From: Promethearchaeota archaeon
GTDB lineage: Archaea > Asgardarchaeota > Lokiarchaeia > Sigyniarchaeales > SOKP01
NCBI GenBank assembly: GCA_019058245.1
Contig: JAHPZJ010000023.1
Span: forward strand, 34,028-98,027
DNA length: 64,000 bases
Direction of reading: 5' to 3'
The notes below the pieces were generated by a model. That model made no database searches. It had not been told where the DNA came from and saw only the letters and a list, made by a program, of their open reading frames with translations. The translations under genes were made by a program, and so were the position numbers. The stretch's first letter is position 1; the number at the start of each line of letters is the position of its first letter. Below, piece after piece: positions 42,908 to 52,851 of this stretch.

Positions 42908-45184
42908 ATAGAAGCAAAAAAAGATGACATTAAAATAGTTAAAACCGGTTGTTGTCATGATTGTGGAGGGCGTTGTGTTCTACGTGTTCATATAAGAGAT
43001 GGAAAGATCATTCGATTAGAAACCGATAATAAAGAACAACCACAATTAAGAGCATGTTTAAGAGGAAGAGCCTATAGACAGAGAATATATTCTGATGAGA
43101 GACTTAGGCACCCTTTACGTCGTGTTGGTAATCGTGGTGAAGGAATATTCGAAAAAATATCGTGGGATGAAGCATTAGATGAAATAACTTCTAAAATTAA
43201 AGAAATTAAAAAAAAGTATGGAAATTCTGCCATATTACTTGTTCCTGGAAGTGGAAATCAAGGGATGCTCCATGGAATTACTCCTCATGCATTAATGCTT
43301 AATCAAATTGGAGGATATACTAGAATGTGGGGTGCTGCCTCCTATGAAGGTGCTCTCTTTGCTTCTATGGCAACATATGGCACATTGATGACTGGAAATG
43401 CTAGAGAAGATCTACTTAATTCCAAATTTATAATAATGTGGGGTTGGAATCCAGCAAATACTATTTGGGATCCTGGTACGAGTTTATGGTTGGCTAGAGC
43501 TCGAGAAAAGGGAATAAAAATATTAGCAATTGATCCAATATTCACAGATTCTGCCGCGACTCTAGCACACCAATGGATTCCTATTCGTCCAGGTACCGAT
43601 ACTGCTATGCTATTAGCTATGGCATATGTGATTATTACTGAAAATTTGCACGATAAATCTTTTATTGAAAAGTATACAGTGGGCTTTGAACAATTTAAAG
43701 AATATATAATTGGCAATGAAGATGAAAATCCAAAAACTCCTGAATGGGCGGAAAAAATTACATCTGTACCCACAGAAACAATTATTAATCTTGCCCGAGA
43801 GTATGCTACTACAAAACCTGCTACTCTGATTGCTGGTTGGGGTCCTGCTAGAACAATGTTTGGTGAACAATACTCTAGAGCTGCTAACATATTATGTACA
43901 ATAACAGGCAATATTGGAATTAATGGTGGTTACGCATCTGGTTTTATGCGTGCCTATTATAGTCGAGAGAGAATTATTACAGGTGGAAGAAAAAAAACAG
44001 GTCCAATCAATTTAGAAGACAAAAAACCTAAAAAACCTAGGGTCCAAGATAATCTTGTTGATTTAAATGCTCCTCCTCGTAAAGATAGTCTTTATAAATT
44101 AAGAGGTGGAACTAATCCAGCAAATACTCGGATTCATTCTAATGATTATTATAATGCAATGCTAAATGGTCGAAAGGGAGGGTATCCCGCTGATATTAAA
44201 ATGGCATATATAGTAGCAACGAATCGTTTAAACCAGTATGCAAATGTCAATAAAGGTATTAAAGCTCTAAAATCTCTAGATTTTATCGTAGTATATGAAC
44301 AATTCATGACTCCTACAGCACAATTAGCAGATATTGTTTTACCAGTTAATACATTTATGGAACGCAATGATATTGCAGTTCCATGGTTAGGATCGCCTTA
44401 TTATATCTATTTAAACAAAGCAATTGATTCCTTATATGAATCAAAATCAGATTTAGAAATATGTAAAGAATTATCGAAAAAATTGGGAATAAAAAACAAT
44501 CTATTAGATTTATCAGAAGATGAACTTCTAAGAATGTTTACAGCTCCTCGAAAAGATATAAAAAATTACAATAAGATGAAGAGAGATGGATATTTTAAAG
44601 TTAAGGTAGAAGAACCTTTTGTTGCCTTTAAAGAGCAAATTAAGGATCTTGAGAATAATCCCTTTCCTACATTATCGGGAAAAATTGAAATTTTTTGTGA
44701 ACATATTGCTGAGAAGAATAATCCATTAATGCCTCCAATTCCAAAATATCTAACCCATGAAGAACATTATGATTCCCCTAAAGCGAAGAAATTTCCATTA
44801 CAACTTCTTACTCCTCATAATAAAAGAAGGACCCATTCTACTTTAAGTAATATTCCATGGTTAGAAGAGGTAGAAACTCATGCGGTTTGGATAAATTCTG
44901 TTGATGCTCTGAAACGCAACATAAATAATGGAGATATAGTAGATGTATTTAACGATAGAGGTAGGATTAGAATTCCTGCTAAGGTTACAGAACGTATTAT
45001 ACCTGGAACTGTTTGTATCTATCAAGGAGCATGGTATAATCCAGATAAAAGTGGTGTGGATCTTGGTGGCTGTGCAAATGTTTTAACAAATGATAGTTAT
45101 TCTCCTGGTGGTGCATTTCCTCTAAATAGTTCGTTAGTTGAAATTGAGTTAACTCCTAAAAATAAAATAGAGGTATTTAAATGA
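42908..45184 (+). CDS. molybdopterin oxidoreductase catalytic subunit (DMSO-reductase family)
   Basis: This protein of about 758 residues carries one [4Fe-4S] cluster and a bis-MGD molybdenum or tungsten site. Counted from 42908, the cluster cysteines are C16-x2-C19-x3-C23 and C50. Ser145 in GGYTRMWGAASYEGA is the likely metal ligand. Later segments (WGWNPANTIWDPG, AIDPIF, RPGTDTAMLLAM, GWGPARTMFGEQ, LTPHNKRRTHSTLSN) fit DMSO/thiosulfate-reductase relatives. No in-frame ATG, GTG or TTG precedes 43265 within the frame, which opens after a stop at 42845, yet the cluster motif is well conserved. The true start may be a rare codon, or one A may be missing in the run near 42933. It overlaps the FeS subunit by 4 nt. 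The substrate is unknown. Confidence 0.85.
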   Translation: MEAKKDDIKIVKTGCCHDCGGRCVLRVHIRDGKIIRLETDNKEQPQLRACLRGRAYRQRIYSDERLRHPLRRVGNRGEGIFEKISWDEALDEITSKIKEIKKKYGNSAILLVPGSGNQGMLHGITPHALMLNQIGGYTRMWGAASYEGALFASMATYGTLMTGNAREDLLNSKFIIMWGWNPANTIWDPGTSLWLARAREKGIKILAIDPIFTDSAATLAHQWIPIRPGTDTAMLLAMAYVIITENLHDKSFIEKYTVGFEQFKEYIIGNEDENPKTPEWAEKITSVPTETIINLAREYATTKPATLIAGWGPARTMFGEQYSRAANILCTITGNIGINGGYASGFMRAYYSRERIITGGRKKTGPINLEDKKPKKPRVQDNLVDLNAPPRKDSLYKLRGGTNPANTRIHSNDYYNAMLNGRKGGYPADIKMAYIVATNRLNQYANVNKGIKALKSLDFIVVYEQFMTPTAQLADIVLPVNTFMERNDIAVPWLGSPYYIYLNKAIDSLYESKSDLEICKELSKKLGIKNNLLDLSEDELLRMFTAPRKDIKNYNKMKRDGYFKVKVEEPFVAFKEQIKDLENNPFPTLSGKIEIFCEHIAEKNNPLMPPIPKYLTHEEHYDSPKAKKFPLQLLTPHNKRRTHSTLSNIPWLEEVETHAVWINSVDALKRNINNGDIVDVFNDRGRIRIPAKVTERIIPGTVCIYQGAWYNPDKSGVDLGGCANVLTNDSYSPGGAFPLNSSLVEIELTPKNKIEVFK

Positions 45185-45750
45185 AACAAATGGGTTTTTA
45201 TTTTGACCAAACGAGATGTATTGGTTGTTATACATGTGTATTAGCTTGCAAGGATTGGAATGATCTTCCTGTTGGTGTTAATTGGAGAAAAGTCAAAGTT
45301 ATTGAGGATGGAATATTTCCTGAGTTGTTTTTAGCTTATTTATCAATTGCTTGTAATCATTGTGTTAATCCACCGTGTATAAAAGCATGTCCTGTGGAAG
45401 CTATCACTAAAAGAGAATCAGATGGAATTGTTATTGTTAATTCTAAGAAATGTGTAGGAAAGAAAGAGTGTGATGCAATATGTTTAAAAGTCTGCCCTTG
45501 GGATATTCCAGAATTTCGTGATGATGATAATTCAAAAATGGAAAAATGTAATTTTTGTTTTGACCGTCTAGAACAAGGAAAACAAACTATTTGTGTGGAA
45601 GCATGCCCCATGTATGCTCTTGATGTAGCACCATTAGAGGAATTGCAAAAAAAAAATGGTGATATTCATGAAGCAGAAGGTTTTAATTATTATGAGAAGG
45701 TCAGACCATCTATAATATTCAAGCCAAAATTTAAAAAGCAGAAATATTAG
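45181..45750 (+). CDS. 4Fe-4S electron-transfer subunit of the molybdopterin oxidoreductase
   Basis: This 189-residue DmsB/NrfC-like protein has four cysteine clusters: CIGCYTCVLAC, CNHCVNPPCIKACP, CVGKKECDAICLKVCPW and CNFCFDRLEQ...CVEACP. It would carry electrons between the catalytic subunit and a carrier. No signal peptide and no Tat motif are visible in either subunit, so the complex is probably cytosolic. ATGA overlap with the catalytic gene indicates translational coupling. No membrane anchor subunit follows. A decayed paralogue of this gene lies at 36962-37219. Confidence 0.9.
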   Translation: MKQMGFYFDQTRCIGCYTCVLACKDWNDLPVGVNWRKVKVIEDGIFPELFLAYLSIACNHCVNPPCIKACPVEAITKRESDGIVIVNSKKCVGKKECDAICLKVCPWDIPEFRDDDNSKMEKCNFCFDRLEQGKQTICVEACPMYALDVAPLEELQKKNGDIHEAEGFNYYEKVRPSIIFKPKFKKQKY

Positions 45751-45851
45751 AATTTTAAGTGATAGTATGAAAGATATTGATAAGTTAAAGTATTATTTCA
45801 TATCAGAGATCTGTGTTATTTTTCATGATAGATTGAGTATTTTGCAAAAAG

Positions 45852-47084
45852 TTATTTCTTCAAGGATTTAAGAAATTCTTTATCTTTATTTACATAATAA
45901 AACCAAGCATTTTTTGACATAAGAGAAATATCATTTGCACCTAAATTCTTCATAAGTTCAATACGTAATCTTCGAGCATCCCCATTTTTAGGTTCTGTTT
46001 GAATAAGAATATCTAGTATTTGAAGTGCTAGTTGAGTTTGATTTTGAGTAAATAATTCATTCACTCTTTTCAATATTTTTTGAGGATTCCCAATCAGATC
46101 ATAAATCTCATTTAAAACCTCTTTTTCCGGTCTTGGTAAAAGATGTGCAGGATTATCATCAAAATAACCATGATACCATCTATATACATTATAGACGAAA
46201 AATTCAACCCGAGAATACACTTGACTAAGATATGGATTATTTTCAAGATGTTTTGGAATTTTCACAGTATGGATCATTTCTGTGATATGCATTCCTTGGT
46301 TAATAAAATCTACAACCTGATTATGTAGATTATGAATAACTTCAATATTTGCATCTAAAGCTTCAATAGCCTCTTCTTCTTTTAGCATTACACCTCCACC
46401 ATTGCAAAAGATATATTTTGGTTTTATCGCGCGTATTTTTTCCAAAGTTTTAACCCAATCCAAGGCGAAACGAGTTGATTTCCAAGGATTTCCTATATTT
46501 GGAAAAAGTCTGCCAATTATCAAATCACCTATAAACGCAGCATTAATTTCAGGAACATATACCCATAGGGCATCATCAGTTTCAGCACGAGTCGTATGTA
46601 GTTCAAAGGTTTTATCTCCAAGTTTAATGGTTAAATCTCCCAAAAAGGTTTTAGTTGGATAAACAAAATTTATTGAATCTAAGGTTTCTGGTACATTAAA
46701 TTGTATAGCATTAATGTGAGCACGATGCTGTGCTAACATTTTGTATTTATCAAATCTATCTGGAAGATATCTACTAGCAATTATCTCTGGATTATCATCA
46801 AGAAATACAGATGCTCCTCCTACATGATCTATATGACCATGTGTATAGATAATGTATTTAATCTTACTTTTAATCCTTTCTTTCACTTGTTTAGCAAGAT
46901 GTCTTCTATTTAAAGTATCAATTAGTATAATCCCCTTAGTAGTATCAATCCATCCACAACTAGAAATGACTACTCTAGCTGTATGAACATCTGGCAAAGG
47001 ATTACTAAATTTAACATTTATATTGCTAAAAACCTGTTTGGGTTGTAGATCTTTATCTTTTGTTTTATCGCTATTTTTTACCAT
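45852..47084 (-). CDS. metallo-beta-lactamase-fold hydrolase, alkylsulfatase-like
   Basis: This 410-residue protein has the metal motif THGHIDHVGG (His82, His84, Asp86, His87), further ligands in HTTRAETDDALW and FIGDLI, and a C-terminal helical domain (about 270-400) with YRWYHGYFDDNPAHLLPRPE, typical of alkyl- and aryl-sulfatases of the SdsA1/BDS1 type. It would cleave sulfate or another ester and might provide alcohols or acids to the cluster. It lacks a signal peptide, unlike periplasmic SdsA1. A sulfur- or thioester-hydrolysing relative is an alternative. It converges with the FeS subunit gene and diverges from the hydratase at 47279. Confidence 0.75.
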   Translation of the reverse strand: MVKNSDKTKDKDLQPKQVFSNINVKFSNPLPDVHTARVVISSCGWIDTTKGIILIDTLNRRHLAKQVKERIKSKIKYIIYTHGHIDHVGGASVFLDDNPEIIASRYLPDRFDKYKMLAQHRAHINAIQFNVPETLDSINFVYPTKTFLGDLTIKLGDKTFELHTTRAETDDALWVYVPEINAAFIGDLIIGRLFPNIGNPWKSTRFALDWVKTLEKIRAIKPKYIFCNGGGVMLKEEEAIEALDANIEVIHNLHNQVVDFINQGMHITEMIHTVKIPKHLENNPYLSQVYSRVEFFVYNVYRWYHGYFDDNPAHLLPRPEKEVLNEIYDLIGNPQKILKRVNELFTQNQTQLALQILDILIQTEPKNGDARRLRIELMKNLGANDISLMSKNAWFYYVNKDKEFLKSLKK

Positions 47085-47278
47085 ATTAAATTCTCCATTA
47101 TAATATTATGAAATTTATCTATTTACTACCTATTGAATTAGAAACATCTTTGAGCTAATAAATTTTATTTTGAAAAAAAGTAATTACATTAAAAATATTC
47201 AAATATTAATTATTCCATTTCTAATCAATATAATAATTGAAAATTAAGGATTAAAAAAAAAGAAAAAAGGTATGTAAT

Positions 47279-48106
47279 ATGGTTGATGACAAAAAATTTG
47301 AGCATGTTAAGTTAGAAAAAGTAAAAGAAGGAAATTATGCAGTATTATCAATAACAAGGCCTGAAAGATTAAATGCTCTCCAAACTAAGACGTTAAGAGA
47401 AATTTCAGAGGCATTAGAGATGGTCGAAGTTGATCGAGAAGTCCGATGTGTAGTATTACGTGGAACTAAAGAATTTACTAAAAAGCCTGCTTTCTCTGCT
47501 GGTGCTGATCTGTCAGATAGATCTAGTAGTGATCTTGATCCTGAAAATTTACGACATCAAAGTCATGCAATGTACAGAAGACATAAGTATTATGACTTAA
47601 TCGAGGAATTTCATAAACCAATTATAGCTGCTATTGATGGGTTTGCTTTAGGTGGAGGGTTTGAATTAGTATTAGTTTGTGATATAGCTATAGCTTCTAA
47701 ACGCTCATTATTTGGTTTTCCTGAAATACAACGTGGTATTTTTCCAGGTAACGGGGGTACTCAACGATTGATTGAAAATCTTGGTAAAATGAGAGTAAAA
47801 AGATTGATGTTTTTTGGTGACCATTATACTGCTGAAGAAATGTACAATTGGGGTGTTATTTCTTATGTGGTAGATGATGACAAATTCGAAGATTTTGTTC
47901 ATGAAAAAGCATCCTTCCTAGGAAATGCTGCCACAAACAGTCTGTTTGTAATTAAAAAATGCATTAATTACGGAACTCAAGTTCCATTAAATGTAGGTTT
48001 ACAATTTGAACTACTTAGTTATGCTATAAATTCAAGAAGTAAGGATGTTAATGAAGGAGTTACTGCATTTTTAGAGAAAAGAAAACCAGTATTTAAAGGA
48101 GAATAA
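47279..48106 (+). CDS. enoyl-CoA hydratase (crotonase family)
   Basis: This 275-residue hydratase adds water to 2-enoyl-CoA to give (S)-3-hydroxyacyl-CoA. Both catalytic glutamates are present: Glu129 in GGGFELVLVCD and Glu149 in FPEIQRGIFPGNGGTQRL. The oxyanion segment is AFSAGADLSD (71-80). This distinguishes it from the isomerase-like paralogue at 37299. It opens the plus-strand run of acyl-CoA genes from 47 to 56 kb, 116 nt before the thiolase. The SD-like AAAAGG is about 6 nt before the ATG. Confidence 0.88.
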   Translation: MVDDKKFEHVKLEKVKEGNYAVLSITRPERLNALQTKTLREISEALEMVEVDREVRCVVLRGTKEFTKKPAFSAGADLSDRSSSDLDPENLRHQSHAMYRRHKYYDLIEEFHKPIIAAIDGFALGGGFELVLVCDIAIASKRSLFGFPEIQRGIFPGNGGTQRLIENLGKMRVKRLMFFGDHYTAEEMYNWGVISYVVDDDKFEDFVHEKASFLGNAATNSLFVIKKCINYGTQVPLNVGLQFELLSYAINSRSKDVNEGVTAFLEKRKPVFKGE

Positions 48107-48222
48107 AGTAGAACTATTTTTTTTATTTTTTTTTTGATTTCTTGATATTTTTAAGTCAATAACTTTTAAAATGAACGAATTTTTTCTAATCAAAAATATC
48201 ATAAAATTACAAGGAAAAAAAA

Positions 48223-49518
48223 ATGAATTTTAAAGAAGTATGGTTAGTGGATTATTGTAGAACAGCATTTTCACGTTCCAGACCACAACAACCTGAAAGA
48301 GATGTATTTGGGGAAATTCGAGGGGACGAGTTATTGTCTAGACTCCTAAGGAATTTTTTTGATGAACGATTAGCTAATAAAGGAATAACGAAAAATGACG
48401 TTGAAGAATTTTCGTTAGGGATTGCTGCTGGTGTATTGGAGAATTGGAGTTATGGTGCCAAAATTCCTCTTTTTCTAAATGGATTCCCACCTAAAATATC
48501 ATCATTCTTTATAGATAAACAATGTGGCTCTGCTGGAGCTGGAATGCATGTATTAACTATGGAAATAATGACCGGTCATACAAAAGTTGGTTTAGCAACC
48601 GGTTATGAACATATGACGAGAGTAAGAGGAAAAGGTGTTGATCCAGGAAGAGAAAGATTTAATGATAAAAACAGTCCTTTTTACAATCCTGAAGTTGATA
48701 TAGAAAATGCAATGAATATGTTACAAACAGCACAGAGATTATATGAAGAAGAAGTACCTACATTTACTAAAGAGGATATAGATAGGTTCGGGGTAAGATC
48801 ACATAATTTAACTGTTCAAAGTACAGAAGCAAAATGGTTTACAAGTGGAGTGAATGGTGGGGAAATAGTACCTATTGAAGGACACGTTGAAGGAAATGTT
48901 GAAGAACCAATGATGGTGGATAGAGATATGGCAGCTAGAAAGTCTGAATTGGAAGTCGTTGGAAAATTACGCAGGCTATCTACTCCGTTTTATTTAGAAA
49001 AAAATGGAGGAAAGGAAGGTTATATTAAAAGAGAAGGCACAGAAGAGGGAGTTATTACTGCTGGAAATTCTTCACCTCTCAATGCTGGTGCTACTACATG
49101 CTTATTGATGGAAGCAGAGGAGGCAAAGAAAAGAGGACTTGAACCATTAGCTAGAATTGTATCAATTGGTTGGGCAGGAGTCGATCCACGAGTTATGGGA
49201 CGAGGTCCAGTTCCAGCTACACGTCATGCGCTAGAATATGCAAATATGACTGCTGAAGATATCGATTTCTGGGAGATCAACGAAGCATTTACTATAGTCG
49301 CTTTAAACTGCATGAATAAGTTTAATCTTCCAGAAGAGAAAGTTAATATTATGGGAGGATCAACTGCAATTGGTCATCCATTAGGATCAACAATGATTCG
49401 TCTTTGTGGGACTTTAGCTAGAATTTTAATTGATAAAAAGGCAAAATACGGAGTAGCTAATGCATGTTGCGGTGGTGGACAAGGAGTTGCAACAATTATA
49501 GAAAACCTTAAAGCATAA
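48223..49518 (+). CDS. thiolase (acetyl-CoA acyltransferase)
   Basis: This 431-residue thiolase cleaves 3-ketoacyl-CoA, or condenses acetyl-CoA, in the cytosol. The active-site set is complete: nucleophile Cys101 (DKQCGSAGAG), His385 (GHPLGST), Cys416 (CCGGGQG), and the NEAF loop (EINEAFTIVALN). GRGPVPATRHAL precedes the NEAF loop. The length and sequence fit FadA/trifunctional-type thiolases rather than the shorter archaeal SCP2-type, and it needs no DUF35 partner. It is followed 33 nt later by a hydratase-2 gene, so thiolase and hydratase are probably one operon. Confidence 0.92.
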   Translation: MNFKEVWLVDYCRTAFSRSRPQQPERDVFGEIRGDELLSRLLRNFFDERLANKGITKNDVEEFSLGIAAGVLENWSYGAKIPLFLNGFPPKISSFFIDKQCGSAGAGMHVLTMEIMTGHTKVGLATGYEHMTRVRGKGVDPGRERFNDKNSPFYNPEVDIENAMNMLQTAQRLYEEEVPTFTKEDIDRFGVRSHNLTVQSTEAKWFTSGVNGGEIVPIEGHVEGNVEEPMMVDRDMAARKSELEVVGKLRRLSTPFYLEKNGGKEGYIKREGTEEGVITAGNSSPLNAGATTCLLMEAEEAKKRGLEPLARIVSIGWAGVDPRVMGRGPVPATRHALEYANMTAEDIDFWEINEAFTIVALNCMNKFNLPEEKVNIMGGSTAIGHPLGSTMIRLCGTLARILIDKKAKYGVANACCGGGQGVATIIENLKA

Positions 49519-49551
49519 ATACAGGCAAGAATTAATTATTAGAGATTATAA

Positions 49552-50391
49552 ATGAAAGAATTAGACTTAAGTATAATTGGGAAAAAATCAGAGGAAATTA
49601 TATTTAAGTATTCCTGGAAAGATGTTGTCCTATATGCATTAGGGATTGGTACCAAGATTGACGAATTACAATTTTTATACGAAGGCTATTCAAATGGATT
49701 GAAAGTAATTCCAAGTTTTGCCTGTATAGCGGCTGCAAGAGGACTTCAGTTACGTAGACTTGGTAAAATTGAATTCTCACATTTTGTTCACGGTGAACAA
49801 TCAATTAAACTGTATAAACCCTTTACTCCTTCAGGTGAAATAATCATTCAAGGAGAAATTAGTAATATTTATGATAAAGGTAAAGCTGCTGTTATTCATG
49901 CTTTAGTTTCTGGATATAACTCTAATAAAGAACATATTTTTGATACTGAAGCTGTGTTTTTTTACATTGGTGCGGGGGGATTTGGAGGTGATCCTGGTCC
50001 AAAAGTAGAACCTATAAATCCGCCTAAGGGGGTGAACCCTGATTTTAGTATTTCTTATGATACTGATGAAACTCAAGCTGCCTTATATAGATTAAACGGG
50101 GATTTTAATCCCTTACATATAGATCCAGAATTCGCTGGTAGAAGTGGTAGATTTAGAGGTCCAATTCTTCATGGTTTATGTACTTATGGTATAGCAACTC
50201 GCGCAATAATTTATGGTGCCTGTGATGGAAAGGTTGAGCGCTTAAAGGAATTTAAAGCACGGTTTACTCGTGAAGTTTATCCTGGAGAAAGATTAACGAT
50301 AGAAGGTTGGAAAGATAACGGTCGATATATTATCCAAGTAAGAAAAGATGAAACTGTCGTACTAAGTAATGCTTATGCCATAGTTGAGTAG
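49552..50391 (+). CDS. (R)-specific enoyl-CoA hydratase (hydratase 2, double hot-dog), copy 1
   Basis: This 279-residue MaoC-like hydratase has a non-catalytic N-terminal hot-dog and a C-terminal catalytic hot-dog. The hydratase-2 motif LYRLNGDFNPLHIDPEFA contains Asp184, Asn186 and His189, and GPILHGLCTYGIATRA follows. Its wording is like the hydratase domain of peroxisomal MFE-2 (YRLSGD.NPLHIDP). It should make (R)-3-hydroxyacyl-CoA, the substrate of the SDR at 38098. It is closely related to the protein encoded at 52852, with the LRR-TIR gene between them. Confidence 0.9.
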   Translation: MKELDLSIIGKKSEEIIFKYSWKDVVLYALGIGTKIDELQFLYEGYSNGLKVIPSFACIAAARGLQLRRLGKIEFSHFVHGEQSIKLYKPFTPSGEIIIQGEISNIYDKGKAAVIHALVSGYNSNKEHIFDTEAVFFYIGAGGFGGDPGPKVEPINPPKGVNPDFSISYDTDETQAALYRLNGDFNPLHIDPEFAGRSGRFRGPILHGLCTYGIATRAIIYGACDGKVERLKEFKARFTREVYPGERLTIEGWKDNGRYIIQVRKDETVVLSNAYAIVE

Positions 50392-50649
50392 TTCTTTAAA
50401 AACAACAAGTTTTTTTTTTAATTTATTTCCTATTGTAAAATAAGTTTTATTGATAAAATAAGAAAATTATTATAATTTTAAGGTTTGGAATCCTTCTTTA
50501 GCAATCAAAATTCTGTTTTCTAATACATTTGAATATTTTTTTTATAACAATATAAAATATGCCGTCACCAAATAGTATGTTTTTAAATATTATGATTTAA
50601 TTAATATAATTTAATTTGAAAACAATGTTTTTTAAAAAGAGTTATTTTA

Positions 50650-52551
50650 ATGATTGCAAAATATGAAAATGTGGACTTGGTTGAAGAGGAAGTTAAAATT
50701 CTTAATGGTATGGAAAGGATTTTCGGAGTATCGATACCTCATATTGATAAGATAGCTTGGGATGATTATAGAATTGATGAACAAACACATCATGTAGAAA
50801 CTTTTAAACAACATCAATTTGGATTTATTGCACAAGATAATCATGTAATCGAATTAGGTTTAAGCTTCAACAGTACAAATGAAAGAAAAATTCAGATACC
50901 TGAATTTATGCCAAAATTATCAGAATTTAAAATGCTTAAAGCTTTGGATATAAATGGATGGGAAAAAGTCTTTGCAGATTATATTAATGAATTAAATAGA
51001 AGACAGGAAGATTTTTGGAAGTCTACGCGTGCAATGTATCGCTCAATAGAGGAAAGACGAGCGGCAGAGACTAAAGCACGGCAAGCCTTAAATCAACCGA
51101 TTATCGGATTAAACTTTAGAGATGTTTCCCTTCAGCTAAATTTATTACCCGAAATTGAATATCTTGATGTATCACAATGTATGTTAGAATATGTAGAATT
51201 TATAAAACCATTGATTAACCTAAAGTATTTAGATGTATCTTATAATAAAATCACTAAATTTAGCACAGGATCAGAAGAAATTGATAAACTTGAAACTTTA
51301 ATAATAAATAATAATCCGCTGGAGGTTTTTCCTGAAGAATTAACAAAAGTACAAACTCTAAAAAAGTTAAATTTATCCGAAACTAACATTAAGGAAATTC
51401 CTGAATTTCTTGATGAATTGAAATATCTTGAGGAACTTGAGCTTCCTTTACAAATCGTCGGATTTCCTCAATCTATAATTCATTTAAAAAATCTTAGACT
51501 TTTAGTAACAAATTTATTTCCCGAACATTTCAAAAAATTAACAAATTTGAGAACTTTAATTATCAGTTCATCTAAAAATGAAAGAATATCAGATGCTTTA
51601 ACAGAATTAACATCTTTGAAAGAACTGGTTATTAATAATTGCCGTTCATTAAAGCAATTACCAGAGAATATTGGAAATTTTCAAAATTTAGAATCTTTAA
51701 TAATAACAGGAAATTTATCATTAGAATCCTTACCAGAATCACTTTTTAATCTATCAAATCTTCGGACACTTAATTTATATAATAATAATCTTAAATCATT
51801 TCCAGATAAATTAGAAAAACTGCCCTCATTAGAAATATTAACATTATCTAATAACCAGTTGCATTATTTACCATATTCTGTATTTAAATTGACTAATTTA
51901 ATTGATTTTACCATTGAAAACAATCCGCTTGAATTAAATGATAAATTAATTTCAGCTAAAACTCTTCCTGAGATAAAAGAATATGGAAAAAAGAAAATGG
52001 CGATAAATGTTTTTATCAGCCATGCTGTCGCTGATTATGAGCCTTGTCGTTTAAATGAATTAAGTCTATTTTTAGAAAATCAATTAGAAGTTAATATCGC
52101 GTATATTTGTGAACGTGATTTAAGTGGAAATATTGATGGATTTATGGATAAGAATATTCCTGATTCACAAATAGTACTTTTTATTGCAACATCAAATTCT
52201 GTTAATTCCGTCGATTGTCAATATGAATTGAAATTGTCTAGAGAATATAATGTGCAAGTAATTCCTATAAAAGAAAAAGAACTTGATTGGGAAGATCTTT
52301 CTAAAATTGGTTTAAATCGTGAATTAGGAATTGAATGTGACTTTAGGAATGAAGAACAATTTACTAAATTTTGTGAAGACCTTTATACATATATAAAGAA
52401 ATTAAAGCGTCAAATTGATCTCCATGATAAAGAACAAGGTAAGATTGACCGATTAACAATGGGCCTAAAAGTAGCTGAAAGAAAAATTGAAATGTTAGAA
52501 AAAAGTTTAGAAGATCTTAAAAATCAAATGAAGACACTAGGAGGAAAATAA
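50650..52551 (+). CDS. LRR-TIR-coiled-coil protein
   Basis: This 633-residue protein has an N-terminal region (1-160), about eleven leucine-rich repeats of the plant/bacterial type (165-430, LxxLxxLxLxxNxLxxxPxxL), a TIR domain (449-585) and a terminal coiled coil (590-630). The TIR shows AINVFISHAVADYEP (strand A and box 1), ERDLSGNIDGFMD, IPDSQIVLFIATSNSVNSVD, and CQYEL, in which Glu526 aligns with the catalytic Glu of NAD-cleaving TIRs, then VIPI. No membrane segment or NTPase domain is seen. Bacterial and plant relatives act in immunity or cell death through NAD hydrolysis; that role is inference here. It is inserted between two paralogous hydratase genes. Confidence 0.85.
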   Translation: MIAKYENVDLVEEEVKILNGMERIFGVSIPHIDKIAWDDYRIDEQTHHVETFKQHQFGFIAQDNHVIELGLSFNSTNERKIQIPEFMPKLSEFKMLKALDINGWEKVFADYINELNRRQEDFWKSTRAMYRSIEERRAAETKARQALNQPIIGLNFRDVSLQLNLLPEIEYLDVSQCMLEYVEFIKPLINLKYLDVSYNKITKFSTGSEEIDKLETLIINNNPLEVFPEELTKVQTLKKLNLSETNIKEIPEFLDELKYLEELELPLQIVGFPQSIIHLKNLRLLVTNLFPEHFKKLTNLRTLIISSSKNERISDALTELTSLKELVINNCRSLKQLPENIGNFQNLESLIITGNLSLESLPESLFNLSNLRTLNLYNNNLKSFPDKLEKLPSLEILTLSNNQLHYLPYSVFKLTNLIDFTIENNPLELNDKLISAKTLPEIKEYGKKKMAINVFISHAVADYEPCRLNELSLFLENQLEVNIAYICERDLSGNIDGFMDKNIPDSQIVLFIATSNSVNSVDCQYELKLSREYNVQVIPIKEKELDWEDLSKIGLNRELGIECDFRNEEQFTKFCEDLYTYIKKLKRQIDLHDKEQGKIDRLTMGLKVAERKIEMLEKSLEDLKNQMKTLGGK

Positions 52552-52851
52552 TATTCATATCTAATTTTTTATTTTAATCTGCTATCGTTTAACAATAGAA
52601 TACCAAATAAGAATTGATATATTAACCAAGTATGAAAATATAAAAAGTTCGTACTAAGCAAAGTTTTTACTATAATCGAGTGGTTTCTTAAAAAATCATC
52701 TTTTTTTATTTTTTTTACAGTAATACAAATCTTATTGAAAAAATAAAAAAAGTCCTAAAATTTATGTAAAAATATTTTTAATTGGAATAGTAAATAAATT
52801 ATTCGTGATAAAAATATACTATAAATTTCTAAAGTTTCAAATTGATCAAAA
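52552..52851. other. 300-bp gap after the LRR-TIR gene
   Basis: The gap is AT-rich. T-tracts near 52708-52726 could end the LRR-TIR transcript, and the promoter of the hydratase at 52852 should lie in the right half. No gene or repeat is seen. Confidence 0.4.

Noticed and set aside
43342..43911. Long open frame antisense to the molybdopterin oxidoreductase
   Set aside because: It mirrors a strongly conserved gene on the other strand and has no protein-like motif of its own.
45767..45871. 34-codon frame (MKDIDKLKYYF...) after the FeS subunit gene
   Set aside because: Overlaps the 3' end of the MBL gene on the other strand, has no ribosome-binding site and no resemblance to known proteins.
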